Shown here piece after piece: positions 36,182 to 45,873 of a stretch of 64,000 bases of DNA. The notes beneath the pieces are model-generated. The model was not told the DNA's origin, did no database searches, and was given only the letters and a program-made list of their open reading frames with translations. Both the position numbers and the translations under genes were made by a program. This DNA comes from Burkholderia territorii. Lineage in GTDB: Bacteria > Pseudomonadota > Gammaproteobacteria > Burkholderiales > Burkholderiaceae. The stretch lies in the NCBI RefSeq assembly GCF_902833055.1, contig NZ_CADFEJ010000022.1, positions 19,207 to 83,206 on the forward strand. Direction: 5' to 3'. The stretch's first letter is position 1. Every line of letters begins with the position of its first letter.

Positions 36182-37684
36182 ATGCGCGCTGCCGCGCCCG
36201 CCGTTCGCTTTCTTCCTGCCGTCGTGCGGCGCACGCGTGCCATCGCGCTCACGGCGGGCATCGCGTTGCTGCCGGGCTGCCTGTCGCTCGCGCCACCGGA
36301 CGAGCGCCCTGCCGCACCGATTCCCGCATCGTTTCCGGATCCTGCCGCCGACGCAACGCCGCCGACCTCCGCGGCGCCCGTGCCCGACTGGCCGGCCTAC
36401 TTCGTCGACGCACGGTTGCGCGCGTTGATCGCGCAGGCGCTCGCCGACAACCGCGATCTGCGCGTGGCCGTTGCAAGGGTCGAGCAGGCGCGCGCGGTGT
36501 ACGGCATCCGCAGCGCCGATCAATGGCCGACGATCGGTGCGGGCGCGGCCTATGCGCGGTTTCGCACGCCGGGCGGCTTCCTCACGCCGGCACCCGTCAT
36601 CGGCCAGCTCTATGAAGTCCAGCTGGCCGAGACGCAATGGGAGATCGATTTCTGGGGACGCGTGCGCAACCTGAAGGAAGCCGCGCTCCAGCGCTATCTC
36701 GCGAGCGACGCGGCGAGACGGGCGGTGACGCTGAGCGTCGTCACCGGTGTCGCCAACGCATATCTGACCCTGTGCGAAATCGACGAACGCATCGCGCTGA
36801 CCCGCGCGACGATCGACACACGCCGCGAATCGCTGCGGATTTTCCGGCTTCGCCACGCGGCCGGCGCGATCTCGCGCCTCGACCTCACGCAATCGGAAAT
36901 CCTGCTGCAGCAGGCGGAATCGCTCGGCGTCCAGTTGCAGCAAGCGCGCGCGACGGCGGCCGATGCGCTGGCGTTGCTCGTCGGTGCGCCGCCGGCGCTG
37001 GCCGATACGCCGCTCGCGCTCGACGACGGCGCGGTGCTGCCGTCGCTCGCCCCCGGCCTGCCGTCGTCGTTGCTGACCCGGCGTCCGGACGTGATCGCGG
37101 CGGAGCACGAACTGCAGGCGGCCCGCGCGAACATCGGCGCGGCGCGCGCGGCATTCTTTCCGCGCATCGCGCTGACGAGCGCAGTCGGCTCGGGAAGCAG
37201 CGCGCTGCATGAACTGCTGTCGTCCGGCGCGGGCGTGTGGTCGGTGATTCCGAACGTCACGCTGCCGCTCGTCGACGGCGGCCGCAACCGGGCGAATCTC
37301 GCGCTTTCGCACGCGCAACGCGACGAGGCGCTCGCGCAGTACGAGCAGACACTGCAGCGCGCGTTCCGCGACGTGTCCGATGCGCTCGCCGCACGCCGCT
37401 GGCTTGCCGACCAGGTCGCCATCGAGCGCGCCACGCAGGCGTCGCAGGCCGAACGCGCACGCCTCGCGAAGCTGCGCTACGACAGCGGCGCAACGCGCTT
37501 CCTCGAAGTGCTCGATGCGCAACGGGACCTGATGAACGCCGAGCAGCAACTGGTCATGACGCGCCGTGCGCTGCTGTCGAGCCGCGTCGCGTTGTACGGC
37601 GCGCTCGGCGGCGGCGTGGTCGATACCGGCAACACTGCCGCGGCAACGGCTCCCCTTTCGACAAATTCGGACAACACACCATGA
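36182..37684 (+). CDS. Efflux outer-membrane factor lipoprotein (TolC/NodT family)
   Basis: The ATG at 36182 gives a 500-residue protein with a lipobox (IALLPGCLSLAPP). Two internally repeated coiled-coil OEP domains follow (LIAQALADNRDLRVAVARVEQARAVYGI; LLTRRPDVIAAEHELQAARANIGAARAAFFPRI), the hallmark of the NodT/OprM group. The open frame upstream of the ATG is not protein-like. It forms the outer-membrane duct of a tripartite pump. Its stop overlaps the start of the adaptor gene (ATGA), showing a tight operon with the HlyD and ABC proteins. Confidence 0.93.
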   Translation: MRAAAPAVRFLPAVVRRTRAIALTAGIALLPGCLSLAPPDERPAAPIPASFPDPAADATPPTSAAPVPDWPAYFVDARLRALIAQALADNRDLRVAVARVEQARAVYGIRSADQWPTIGAGAAYARFRTPGGFLTPAPVIGQLYEVQLAETQWEIDFWGRVRNLKEAALQRYLASDAARRAVTLSVVTGVANAYLTLCEIDERIALTRATIDTRRESLRIFRLRHAAGAISRLDLTQSEILLQQAESLGVQLQQARATAADALALLVGAPPALADTPLALDDGAVLPSLAPGLPSSLLTRRPDVIAAEHELQAARANIGAARAAFFPRIALTSAVGSGSSALHELLSSGAGVWSVIPNVTLPLVDGGRNRANLALSHAQRDEALAQYEQTLQRAFRDVSDALAARRWLADQVAIERATQASQAERARLAKLRYDSGATRFLEVLDAQRDLMNAEQQLVMTRRALLSSRVALYGALGGGVVDTGNTAAATAPLSTNSDNTP

Positions 37685-38754
37685 AAACCATCCCGCGCCC
37701 TCTTCTGATCGGTGCCGGTGCGGCCGTGCTCGCGATCGGCCTCGCGTACTACGGGTGGACGCGCTGGCGCGACGGCCAGACGGATGCGGGGCTCGTCAGC
37801 GGCAACGGCCGCATCGAGGCGACCGAAATCGACGTCGCGACCAAGCTGCCGGGGCGCATCACCGCCGTGCTCGTCGACGAAGGCGACTTCGTAACGGCCG
37901 GCCAGCCGCTCGCACGCATGGACGTCGTCGTCCTGCAGGCGCAGCTCGACGAGGCCCAGGCGCGCGAGCAGCAGGCCGTGAACACCGCGGCGAGCATCGA
38001 CGCGCAGGTTGCGCAGCGTCGCAGCGACAAGGCCGCCGCCGCGGCCGTCGTCGTGCAACGGGAAAGCGAGCTGGACGCGGCCACGCGGCGGCTCGCGCGA
38101 TCCGAAACGCTGTCGCGCGACGGAGCGTCGTCGCTGCAGGAGCTGGACGACGATCGCGCGCGCGCCGGCAGCCTGCGCGCGACCGTGAATGCCGCGCGCG
38201 CCCAGGTGGAAGCGGCCCAGGCAGCGGTCGACGCAACGCGGGCCCAGCTCGTCGCCGCGCGCTCGGCCGTGACGGCCGCGCAGGCGACCGTGGCGCGCGT
38301 GCGGGCCGACATCGCGGACAGCGAACTGACGTCGCCGCGCGACGGCCGTGTGCAGTACCGCATCGCCGAATCGGGTGAAGTCCTGCCGGCGGGCGGCAAG
38401 GTGCTCAACGTCGTCGACCTGTCCGACGTCTACATGACGTTCTTCCTGCCCGAAGCGGTCGTGGGCCGCGTGCCGCTCGGCGCCGACGTGCGGATCGTGC
38501 TCGATGCGGCGCCGGAATACGTGATTCCGGCACGCGTGTCCTATGTGTCGAGCACCGCGCAGTTCACGCCGAAGACGGTCGAGACGGCCACCGAGCGGCA
38601 GAAGCTGATGTTCCGCGTCAAGGCACGCATCGATCGCGATCTGTTGCAGCGCCACCTGAAGCGCGTGAAGACCGGATTGCCGGGTGTCGCGTGGCTGAAG
38701 ACCGACCCGCACGCGGACTGGCCGGAGCGCCTCGCGATCAGGGTGCCGCAATGA
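37681..38754 (+). CDS. HlyD/EmrA-type periplasmic adaptor (membrane fusion protein)
   Basis: 357 residues: one N-terminal anchor helix (LLIGAGAAVLAIGLAYYGW), a biotinyl-lipoyl-like half (GRIEATEIDVATKLPGRITAVLVDEGDFVTAGQPLARMD), a long Ala/Gln/Arg-rich coiled coil (about 90-210) and a second lipoyl half with a beta-barrel (SPRDGRVQYRIAESGEVLPAGGKV). It bridges the ABC exporter in the inner membrane to the outer-membrane factor. It overlaps both neighbours by ATGA. Confidence 0.94.
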   Translation: MKTIPRPLLIGAGAAVLAIGLAYYGWTRWRDGQTDAGLVSGNGRIEATEIDVATKLPGRITAVLVDEGDFVTAGQPLARMDVVVLQAQLDEAQAREQQAVNTAASIDAQVAQRRSDKAAAAAVVVQRESELDAATRRLARSETLSRDGASSLQELDDDRARAGSLRATVNAARAQVEAAQAAVDATRAQLVAARSAVTAAQATVARVRADIADSELTSPRDGRVQYRIAESGEVLPAGGKVLNVVDLSDVYMTFFLPEAVVGRVPLGADVRIVLDAAPEYVIPARVSYVSSTAQFTPKTVETATERQKLMFRVKARIDRDLLQRHLKRVKTGLPGVAWLKTDPHADWPERLAIRVPQ

Positions 38755-41573
38755 ACGCGACGACGTCCGCCGGAACCGATGCCGGTGCGATCGACGATTC
38801 GCCGGTGCCGGCCGATCGGCGCGTGGTCGCCCGGCTGTCGGGCGTCACGTTGCGCTACGGCGACCAATACGCGCTCGACGACGTGACCCTCGACATCCCG
38901 GCCGGCCGCATGATCGGCCTGATCGGGCCGGACGGCGTCGGCAAGTCGAGCCTGCTCGCGCTCGTGTCCGGTGCGCGCGCGATCCAGCAGGGCCGCGTAT
39001 GGACGCTCGACGGCGACCTGGCATCGCGTCGCCATCGCGCACGCGTCTGCCGGCGCATCGCGTACATGCCGCAAGGCCTCGGTCGGAACCTGTACGCGAC
39101 GCTGTCGGTCGAGGAAAACCTGCAGTTCTTCGCGCGGCTGTTCGGCCACGATGCCGCGGAGCGTCGCCGCCGGATCGACGCGCTGACGCGCAGCACCGGC
39201 CTGCAGCCGTTCCTCGATCGCCCGGCAGGCAAGCTGTCCGGCGGCATGAAGCAGAAGCTCGGCCTGTGCTGCGCGTTGATCCACGATCCCGACCTGTTGA
39301 TCCTGGACGAACCGACGACCGGCGTCGATCCGCTGTCGCGCGCGCAGTTCTGGGAACTGATCGGACGTATTCGCGCCGCGCGTCCGACGATGAGCGTGCT
39401 GGTCGCCACCGCGTACATGGACGAGGCCCGCCGCTTCGACCGGCTGATCGCGATGGACGCGGGCCGCGTGCTGGCCACCGGCAGCCCCGGCGAGCTGCTC
39501 GAGCGCACGGGTTGCGACACGCTGGAAGCCGCGTTCATCGCGCTGCTGCCGGACGCGCGCCGGCACGGACACCAGCCGGTCGCGATCGAGCCGTTCCAGC
39601 CCGACCCGGCGGCCGGCTACGCGATCGAGGCCGACGCGCTGACGATGCGGTTCGGCGATTTCGTCGCGGTCGACCACGTGAGCCTGCGGATCCGCCAGGG
39701 CGAGATCTTCGGCTTTCTCGGCTCCAACGGCTGCGGCAAGTCGACGACGATGAAGATGCTCACCGGCCTGCTGCCCGCGTCCGAAGGCACGGCGACGCTG
39801 TTCGGCCGGCCGGTCGCCGCGAACGACATCGACACGCGTCGGCGCGTCGGCTACATGTCGCAAGGGTTTTCGCTCTACGGCGAACTGACCGTGCGGCAGA
39901 ACCTGGTGCTGCACGCGCGCCTGTTCGGCGTACCGGAGCCGGACGTGCCCGCGCGCGTGACCGAAATGGTCGAACGCTTCGGGCTGGCCGACGCACTCGA
40001 TGCGCTGCCCGAGCGCCTGCCGCTCGGGATGCGGCAGCGGCTGTCGCTGGCGGTCGCGATGGTGCACAAGCCCGAGCTGCTGATCCTGGACGAGCCGACT
40101 TCGGGCGTGGACCCGGTCGCGCGCGACGACTTCTGGCGGCTGATGATCGAGCTCGCGCGCGACGATCGCGTCACCATCTTCATTTCGACGCACTTCATGA
40201 ACGAGGCCGCGCGGTGCGACCGCATCTCGCTGATGCATGCGGGCCGCGTGCTCGCGAGCGCCGCGCCCGCCGAACTGGTGCGCCAGCGCGGCGCGGCCAC
40301 GCTGGAGGATGCATTCATCGGCTACCTGAGCGATGCACAGCGCGCTGACGGCGCGCAACGCGCGGGCGATGCGACGGCCGATGCGCCGTCCGACGCCGGC
40401 TGGCTCGCCGCGCCTCCCGCTGCGGCCAGCGCCGGCCACGCGGCCGCATGGTTCAGCCCGTCGCGCGCCGGCAGCTACCTGTGGCGCGAAGTGCTGGAAC
40501 TTCGGCGCGACCCGTTGCGCGCGACGCTGGCGCTGTTCGGCTCGCTCGTGCTGATGTGCGTGATCAGCATCGGGATCAGTCTCGACGTCGACAACCTGAC
40601 GTTCGCGGTGCTCGACCGCGATCAGTCGATCCTGAGCCAGGACTATGCGCAGAATCTGGCCGGTTCCCGCTACTTCGTGCCGCGCGCGCCGCTCGCGGAC
40701 GACCGCGACATCGAGCGCCGCATGCGCAACGGGCAGCTGTCGCTCGCGCTCGAGATCCCGCCCGGTTTCGCGCGCGACGTCGCGCGCGGGCGCCGCGTGG
40801 AGATCGGCGCATGGGTCGACGGCGCGATGCCGATGCGCGCGGAGACGATCCGCGGCTATGTGGCCGGGATGCACGAAAACTGGCTGCGCGACCAGGCCAG
40901 GCGCCGGCTCGGCGTGTCGCTCGTCCCGGCCGTGGACATCGCGATCCGCTATCGCTACAACCCCGACGTCAAGAGCCTGCCGGCGATGATTCCGGCGATC
41001 ATGCCGATGCTGCTGCTGATGCTGCCCGCGATGCTGACGGCGCTCGCCGTCGTGCGCGAACGCGAGCTCGGGTCGATCGTCAACCTGTACGTGACGCCCG
41101 TCACGCGGGCCGAGTTCCTGCTCGGCAAGCAGGCGCCGTACGTCATGCTCGCCATGCTGAACTTCCTGCTGATGGTCGTGCTGGCCGACGTCGTGTTCGG
41201 CGTGCGGATCAAGGGCAGTTTCGCGACGCTGGCGGCCGCCGTGCTGATCTTCAACGTTGTGGCCACCGGCATCGGGCTGTTCGCGTCGACGTTTACGCGC
41301 AGCCAGATCGCCGCGATCTTCATGACGATCGTCGGCACGCTGATTCCGGTCGTGCAGTTCTCGGGCCTGCTCACGCCGCTGTCGTCGCTCGAGGGCAGCG
41401 GCAAGTGGATCGGCACCGTCTATCCGGCCACCTACATGCTCGCGATCAGCCGCGGCGTCTACAACAAGGCGCTCGGGCTGGCCGACCTGTCGTCCCAGTT
41501 CTGGCCGATGCTCGCGGCGGTGCCGGTCATCCTGGTCATGACGGGCGTGCTGCTGCGCAAGCAGGAGCGCTGA
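38751..41573 (+). CDS. ABC exporter: two ATPase domains fused to an ABC-2 permease (RbbA/YhiH-like)
   Basis: 940 residues. Domain 1 (about 20-250) has Walker A GPDGVGKSS, signature LSGGMKQ and Walker B LLILDEPTTGVD. Domain 2 (about 290-530) has Walker A GSNGCGKST and LLILDEPTSGVD, but its signature reads LPLGMRQ instead of LSGGM, so one of the two nucleotide sites may be weakened. The C-terminal third is an ABC-2-type permease with about six helices, a large periplasmic loop and a Met-rich helix (MIPAIMPMLLLMLPAML). With the separate permease encoded next and the HlyD and outer-membrane proteins upstream, it forms a YbhGFSR/YhhJ-like export system. The substrate is unknown. Confidence 0.93.
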   Translation: MNATTSAGTDAGAIDDSPVPADRRVVARLSGVTLRYGDQYALDDVTLDIPAGRMIGLIGPDGVGKSSLLALVSGARAIQQGRVWTLDGDLASRRHRARVCRRIAYMPQGLGRNLYATLSVEENLQFFARLFGHDAAERRRRIDALTRSTGLQPFLDRPAGKLSGGMKQKLGLCCALIHDPDLLILDEPTTGVDPLSRAQFWELIGRIRAARPTMSVLVATAYMDEARRFDRLIAMDAGRVLATGSPGELLERTGCDTLEAAFIALLPDARRHGHQPVAIEPFQPDPAAGYAIEADALTMRFGDFVAVDHVSLRIRQGEIFGFLGSNGCGKSTTMKMLTGLLPASEGTATLFGRPVAANDIDTRRRVGYMSQGFSLYGELTVRQNLVLHARLFGVPEPDVPARVTEMVERFGLADALDALPERLPLGMRQRLSLAVAMVHKPELLILDEPTSGVDPVARDDFWRLMIELARDDRVTIFISTHFMNEAARCDRISLMHAGRVLASAAPAELVRQRGAATLEDAFIGYLSDAQRADGAQRAGDATADAPSDAGWLAAPPAAASAGHAAAWFSPSRAGSYLWREVLELRRDPLRATLALFGSLVLMCVISIGISLDVDNLTFAVLDRDQSILSQDYAQNLAGSRYFVPRAPLADDRDIERRMRNGQLSLALEIPPGFARDVARGRRVEIGAWVDGAMPMRAETIRGYVAGMHENWLRDQARRRLGVSLVPAVDIAIRYRYNPDVKSLPAMIPAIMPMLLLMLPAMLTALAVVRERELGSIVNLYVTPVTRAEFLLGKQAPYVMLAMLNFLLMVVLADVVFGVRIKGSFATLAAAVLIFNVVATGIGLFASTFTRSQIAAIFMTIVGTLIPVVQFSGLLTPLSSLEGSGKWIGTVYPATYMLAISRGVYNKALGLADLSSQFWPMLAAVPVILVMTGVLLRKQER

Positions 41574-41575
41574 CC

Positions 41576-42700
41576 ATGTCGCGCCTGCTCGTCATTTTCC
41601 GGCTCGGGGTCAAGGAACTGTGGAGCCTCGCTCGCGACCCGATCCTGCTCGCGCTCATCGTCTATACGTTCAGCGCGTCGATCTACGTCGCCGCCACCGC
41701 CCGCCCGGAAACGCTGCACAAGGTGCCGATCGCGATCGTCGACGAGGATGCGTCGCCACTGTCGGCGCGCATCGCGGCGGCGTTCTTCCCGCCGCAATTC
41801 GCGCCGCCGCCGATCGTCGACGCCCGCGCCGCCGATCGCGGGCTCGACGACGGCGACTACACGTTCTCGCTCGACATTCCGCCCGACTTCCAGCGCGACG
41901 TGCTCGCCGGCCGCCACGCGACGGTCCAGCTCAACGTCGACGCGACCCGCATGACGCAGGCGTTCACCGGCGGCGGCTACATCCAGCAGATCGTGTCGGG
42001 CGAGATCGATGCATTCGTGCGGCGCCATCGCGGCGCGGCATTGCCGCCCGTCGATCTCGCGATGCGCATGCGCTTCAACCCGAATCTCGACGAAGTCTGG
42101 TTCGGCGCGCTGATGGAACTGATCAACAACGTGACGATGCTGTCGATGATCCTGACCGGGGCCGCACTGATTCGCGAGCGCGAGCACGGCACGATCGAGC
42201 ATCTGCTCGTGATGCCGGTAACCGCGGCGGAAATCATGCTCGCGAAGGTGTGGTCGATGGGACTCGTCGTCGCGACAGCGGCCGTCGCGTCGCTGATGTT
42301 CGTCGTGGGCGGCGCGCTGCACGTGCCGATTCCCGGCTCCGTGCCGCTGTTCGTCGCCGGCATGGCGTTGCACCTGTTCGCGACGACGTCGATGGGCATC
42401 TTTCTCGCGACGCTCGTGCGCAGCATGCCGCAGTTCGGCATGCTGCTCGTCCTCGTGCTGCTGCCGCTGCAACTGCTGTCGGGCGGGCTGACGCCGCGCG
42501 AAAGCATGCCGCCCGTCGTGCAGGACATCATGCTGGCCGCGCCGACCACCCATTTCGTCGAGCTCGCGCAGCGCATCCTGTATCGCGGTGCCGGGCTCGA
42601 TGCGGTGTGGGCCCAGTTTGCCGCGCTGTTCGCGATCGGATGCGTGCTGTTCCTGCTGTCGCTGACGCGCTTCCGCAAGACCATCGGTCAGATGACTTGA
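41576..42700 (+). CDS. ABC-2 type permease (YhhJ/YbhR-like)
   Basis: 374 residues, starting 3 bp after the ATPase-permease gene. One helix near the N-terminus (ILLALIVYTFSASIYVAATA), a large periplasmic domain (about 45-180), then five helices (MLSMILTGAALI, VATAAVASLMFVVGG, LHLFATTSMGIFLATLV, GMLLVLVLLPLQLLSGG, FAALFAIGCVLFLLSL). It probably dimerises with the permease half of the preceding protein. Last gene of the export operon. Confidence 0.94.
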   Translation: MSRLLVIFRLGVKELWSLARDPILLALIVYTFSASIYVAATARPETLHKVPIAIVDEDASPLSARIAAAFFPPQFAPPPIVDARAADRGLDDGDYTFSLDIPPDFQRDVLAGRHATVQLNVDATRMTQAFTGGGYIQQIVSGEIDAFVRRHRGAALPPVDLAMRMRFNPNLDEVWFGALMELINNVTMLSMILTGAALIREREHGTIEHLLVMPVTAAEIMLAKVWSMGLVVATAAVASLMFVVGGALHVPIPGSVPLFVAGMALHLFATTSMGIFLATLVRSMPQFGMLLVLVLLPLQLLSGGLTPRESMPPVVQDIMLAAPTTHFVELAQRILYRGAGLDAVWAQFAALFAIGCVLFLLSLTRFRKTIGQMT

Positions 42701-42736
42701 TCGACGCGTCGCGCCCGCGCCACCGGAATTCGTCCA

Positions 42737-42777
42737 TTGATACAGATCAAGCGTGCCGGGGTGCGGCACGCGATCAT
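42737..42777 (+). promoter_or_regulatory. FNR-like box and -10 for the second DUF2964 gene
   Basis: TTGAT-acag-ATCAA (42737-42750), perfect, with GATCAT (42772-42777) 21 bp beyond. It matches the arrangement before the first DUF2964 gene. Confidence 0.75.
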
Positions 42778-42856
42778 GACGCCATGTCCTGCGCCACCAG
42801 CGGCGGCTGAATGGACGGCGACGCCGTCCACGGCGGCCGTTTCCCGGGAGAACGTC

Positions 42857-43042
42857 ATGATGGGTCTGCCATACCGAAGCGCGCTTGCAACCTTCTGCGT
42901 GTTCATCGCGCTCGCGTCGCTGCTGGGCGTCGTGCACGCGATGCTGATCGACGGGCCGGTCGTCCCGTACGCGATCGTCGCGCTGGTGTCGGGCATCGTC
43001 GCGTTCGTCGCGCAACTGGATCCGGCATCGTCCGGGCGATAG
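42857..43042 (+). CDS. DUF2964 small membrane protein, second copy
   Basis: 61 residues from the ATG at 42857 (CGGGAG upstream; the next codon is also ATG). Two hydrophobic helices (ALATFCVFIALASLLGVVHAML, YAIVALVSGIVAFVAQLD) align with the protein at 35769-35957. The promoter regions of the two also match, so gene and promoter were duplicated together. Function unknown. Confidence 0.82.
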   Translation: MMGLPYRSALATFCVFIALASLLGVVHAMLIDGPVVPYAIVALVSGIVAFVAQLDPASSGR

Positions 43043-43187
43043 CGGCACGGGGCGGCGTCAGCCCGTCCGCGCCCCGACATCCGGCCGCTGCCAGGCCGGC
43101 AGTTCCGCCCAGCCGAGCGGCCCGTAGACGGTGCCGCGGGCGGCCCGCGCACACAGGCCGCTATCCTGCCGCGTCCCGGGCCGAGGA

Positions 43188-43201
43188 TTGATCCTCGTCA
43201 A
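43188..43201. promoter_or_regulatory. FNR-like box between DUF2964 and the MBL nuclease
   Basis: TTGAT-cctc-GTCAA. No good -10 lies at the class II distance on either strand; it may be an auxiliary upstream site for the promoter at 43257-43297, 69 bp away. Confidence 0.5.
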
Positions 43202-43256
43202 CCCGCACGCCGTCCGGGAATCGCTCCCCGCCGGCCGCGCGCGGATTCCGCAATTC

Positions 43257-43297
43257 CTGATTTCGGTCAATCGCCGCGCGCGCGTTCGGGATGTAAT
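43257..43297 (+). promoter_or_regulatory. FNR-like box and -10 for the MBL/beta-CASP gene
   Basis: CTGAT-ttcg-GTCAA (43257-43270) with TGTAAT (43292-43297) 21 bp beyond. Predicted start near 43305, 30 nt before the ATG. Confidence 0.65.
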
Positions 43298-43334
43298 CGA
43301 CTTACCGTTCCGTCGACTCTCGGTGAGACACTCC

Positions 43335-44738
43335 ATGAAACTGACTTTTCTCGGCGCGACCGAAACCGTGACCGGCTCGAAGTACTTGGTCGAGCACGGC
43401 AGCCGGCGCGTCCTGGTCGATTGCGGCCTGTTCCAGGGAACGAAGAACCTGCGGCTGCGCAACTGGCGCGCGCTGCCGGTCGCGCCCGACACGCTGGACG
43501 CCGTCGTGATCACGCACGCGCACATCGATCACAGCGGCTATCTTCCGGTGCTGGCGCGGGAAGGCTATCGCGGGCCGGTGTACTGCACGGCGGCCACCGC
43601 CGAACTCTGCGACATCATGCTGCGCGACAGCGCGCGGCTGCAGGAGGAGGAAGCCGACTTCGCGAACCGGCACGGCTACTCGAAGCATCATCCGGCGCAA
43701 CCGCTCTACACGCTGGACGACGCGCAGCGCGCGCTGCGCCTGCTGAAACCCGTCGCCTTCGACGAATGCACGGCGCTGGGCGGCGGCCTGTCGTTCCGGC
43801 TGCTGCCGGCCGGGCACATCCTCGGCGCGGCGAGCGTCGTGATGCACTGGGATCACAAGGTGCTCGCGTTTTCCGGCGACCTCGGCCGCTATCACGACCC
43901 GATCATGCAGCCGCCGCGCCCGCCCGCGCATGCGGACTATCTGGTCGTCGAATCGACATACGGCGACCGCCTGCATCCGGAGTCGGATCCCGAGAACGAA
44001 CTGGCCGAGATGTTCGACAAGACCTTCGCGCGTGGCGGCGTCGTCGTGATGCCCTGCTTCACCGTCGGCCGCGCGCAGGAAATCCTGCACTACATCGCGC
44101 GGCTGAAGGCATCCGGCCGCATGGCGCGCGTCCCGGTGTTCGTCGACAGCCCGATGGCGACGGACGTGACCGAGATCTACCGCCACCATATCCTCGAGCA
44201 CCGCCTGACCGTCTCCGAAGCGAACGCGCTGGGCCATGCGGCAACGATGATCCGGTCGGTCGACCAGTCGAAGGCGATTGCCGAACACCATGGCCCGATG
44301 GTCATCATTGCCGGCAGCGGGATGGCGACGGGCGGACGCGTGCTGCATCACCTGGCCCGCTACGCGCCGGATGCGCGCAACACGATCGCGCTGGTCGGCT
44401 ACCAGGCCGCCGGCACGCGCGGCGCGGCACTGGCCGCGCACGAACCCACGCTGAAGATTCACGGCGAATACGTTCGCGTGCGCGCGCAGGTCGAGTCGAT
44501 CACGACGCTGTCGGCCCATGCCGACTACGAAGAGATCCTGAAGTGGCTCGGTACGATGCCGTGCGCGCCCGTGCGGACGTTCGTCACGCATGGCGAACCC
44601 GCCGCCGCGGATGCGATGCGCCGGCGCATCGAGGAGCGCCTGCACTGGCGGTGCGAGGTGCCGACCTACGAGCAGTGCGTCGATCTGGACGCGGTTGCAT
44701 CCGGCAACACGCAGGAGCCTGCCGCGCTGCCTACGTGA
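43335..44738 (+). CDS. MBL-fold / beta-CASP RNA exonuclease-like protein
   Basis: 467 residues; the ATG at 43335 gives the standard MKLTFLGATETVTGSKYLVE start. Metallo-beta-lactamase motifs are THAHIDHSG (about 62-70), later zinc ligands at GHILGAAS and SGDLG, and the beta-CASP motifs VESTYGDR, PCFTVGRAQE, GSGMATGGR and the terminal SAHADYEE. This is the YsgN/CPSF-like family that degrades or processes RNA in the cytoplasm. Inside a low-oxygen regulon it may help reshape RNA pools during dormancy (inference). Confidence 0.92.
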   Translation: MKLTFLGATETVTGSKYLVEHGSRRVLVDCGLFQGTKNLRLRNWRALPVAPDTLDAVVITHAHIDHSGYLPVLAREGYRGPVYCTAATAELCDIMLRDSARLQEEEADFANRHGYSKHHPAQPLYTLDDAQRALRLLKPVAFDECTALGGGLSFRLLPAGHILGAASVVMHWDHKVLAFSGDLGRYHDPIMQPPRPPAHADYLVVESTYGDRLHPESDPENELAEMFDKTFARGGVVVMPCFTVGRAQEILHYIARLKASGRMARVPVFVDSPMATDVTEIYRHHILEHRLTVSEANALGHAATMIRSVDQSKAIAEHHGPMVIIAGSGMATGGRVLHHLARYAPDARNTIALVGYQAAGTRGAALAAHEPTLKIHGEYVRVRAQVESITTLSAHADYEEILKWLGTMPCAPVRTFVTHGEPAAADAMRRRIEERLHWRCEVPTYEQCVDLDAVASGNTQEPAALPT

Positions 44739-44832
44739 CCCGACGCGCGGGCGAATCGCCGGCGAAACGCCCGCTGCGCGTCACGAAGCGCAGACGCGGC
44801 TTCGCCGGCCCCCGTCACGCGCGCGGCGGCAA

Positions 44833-45873
44833 TCAGCCGACTTCGATGATGACCTTCAACGCATGGGTTTGCGCGGCGCGCCCGAACGTGTCGTAAGCGC
44901 GCTCCACGTCGTCGAGCGAGAACCGGTGCGTGATCAGGCGCGCCGGATCGAGGCGCCCGGCGCCGACGGTCTTGAGCAGCATCGGCGTGCTGACCGTGTC
45001 GACGAGCCGCGTCGTGATCGCGATGTTGCGATCCCACAGCTTCTCGAGGTGCAGGTCGGCCTTGACGCCGTGCACGCCGACGTTCGCGACGACCCCGCCG
45101 GGCGCCACGAGCGACGTGCACATCTCGAACGTCGCCGGAATGCCGACCGCTTCGATCGCGCAATCCACGCCGACGCCGTCGGTCAGCTTCATCACGTCCG
45201 CCACCGGGTCGCCGTCGCGCCCGTCGAAGCAGTCGGTCGCGCCGAAGCGCCGCGCGATGTCGAGGCGGTTGCTGTCCGGATCGATCATGACGATCCGCGC
45301 GGGCGAATAGAACTGCGCGGTCAGCAACGCGGCCAACCCGATCGGCCCTGCCCCGACGATCGCGACCGAGCAGCCCGGCTGCACCTTGCCGTTCAGCACG
45401 CCGCATTCGAATCCGGTCGGCAGGATGTCGGACAGCATCACGAGCGCGTCCTCGTCCGCGCCGGCCGGAATGCGGTACAGGCTGGTCGGCGCGTGCGGGA
45501 TGCGCACGAACTCGGCCTGCGTGCCGTCGATCCGGTTGCCGAGTATCCAGCCGCCGGTCGTGCAATGCGAATACAGCCCGCGGCGGCAATACTCGCAGCG
45601 GCCGCACGACGAGATGCATGAAATCAGCACGTGGTCGCCCGGTTTCAGCGAATCGACCGCGGCGCCCACCTGCTCGACGATGCCCACGCCTTCGTGGCCG
45701 AGAATGCGGCCCGGTTCGCAGGTCGGGACGTCGCCCTTGAGGATGTGCAGATCGGTGCCGCAGATCGTCGTGCGCGTCACGCGGACGATCGCATCGGTGG
45801 GCGACTGCAGTGCCGGTTTGGGCCGCTCTTCGAGCGCCTTGCGCCCGGGGCCGTGGTAAACGAGTGCTTTCAT
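44833..45873 (-). CDS. Zinc-dependent alcohol dehydrogenase
   Basis: 346 residues. Catalytic zinc region TTICGTDLHI and GHEGVGIV, structural zinc cysteines SSCGRCEYCRRGLYSHC, and NAD motif VAIVGAGPIGLAA identify a medium-chain Zn-ADH of the threonine-dehydrogenase/AdhA group. Last gene of the minus-strand operon phasin-phaB-phaC-pta-adh, overlapping the phosphotransacetylase stop (ATGA). With phosphotransacetylase and acetate kinase nearby it probably reoxidises NADH by reducing acetaldehyde, or works in reverse. Confidence 0.93.
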   Translation of the reverse strand: MKALVYHGPGRKALEERPKPALQSPTDAIVRVTRTTICGTDLHILKGDVPTCEPGRILGHEGVGIVEQVGAAVDSLKPGDHVLISCISSCGRCEYCRRGLYSHCTTGGWILGNRIDGTQAEFVRIPHAPTSLYRIPAGADEDALVMLSDILPTGFECGVLNGKVQPGCSVAIVGAGPIGLAALLTAQFYSPARIVMIDPDSNRLDIARRFGATDCFDGRDGDPVADVMKLTDGVGVDCAIEAVGIPATFEMCTSLVAPGGVVANVGVHGVKADLHLEKLWDRNIAITTRLVDTVSTPMLLKTVGAGRLDPARLITHRFSLDDVERAYDTFGRAAQTHALKVIIEVG

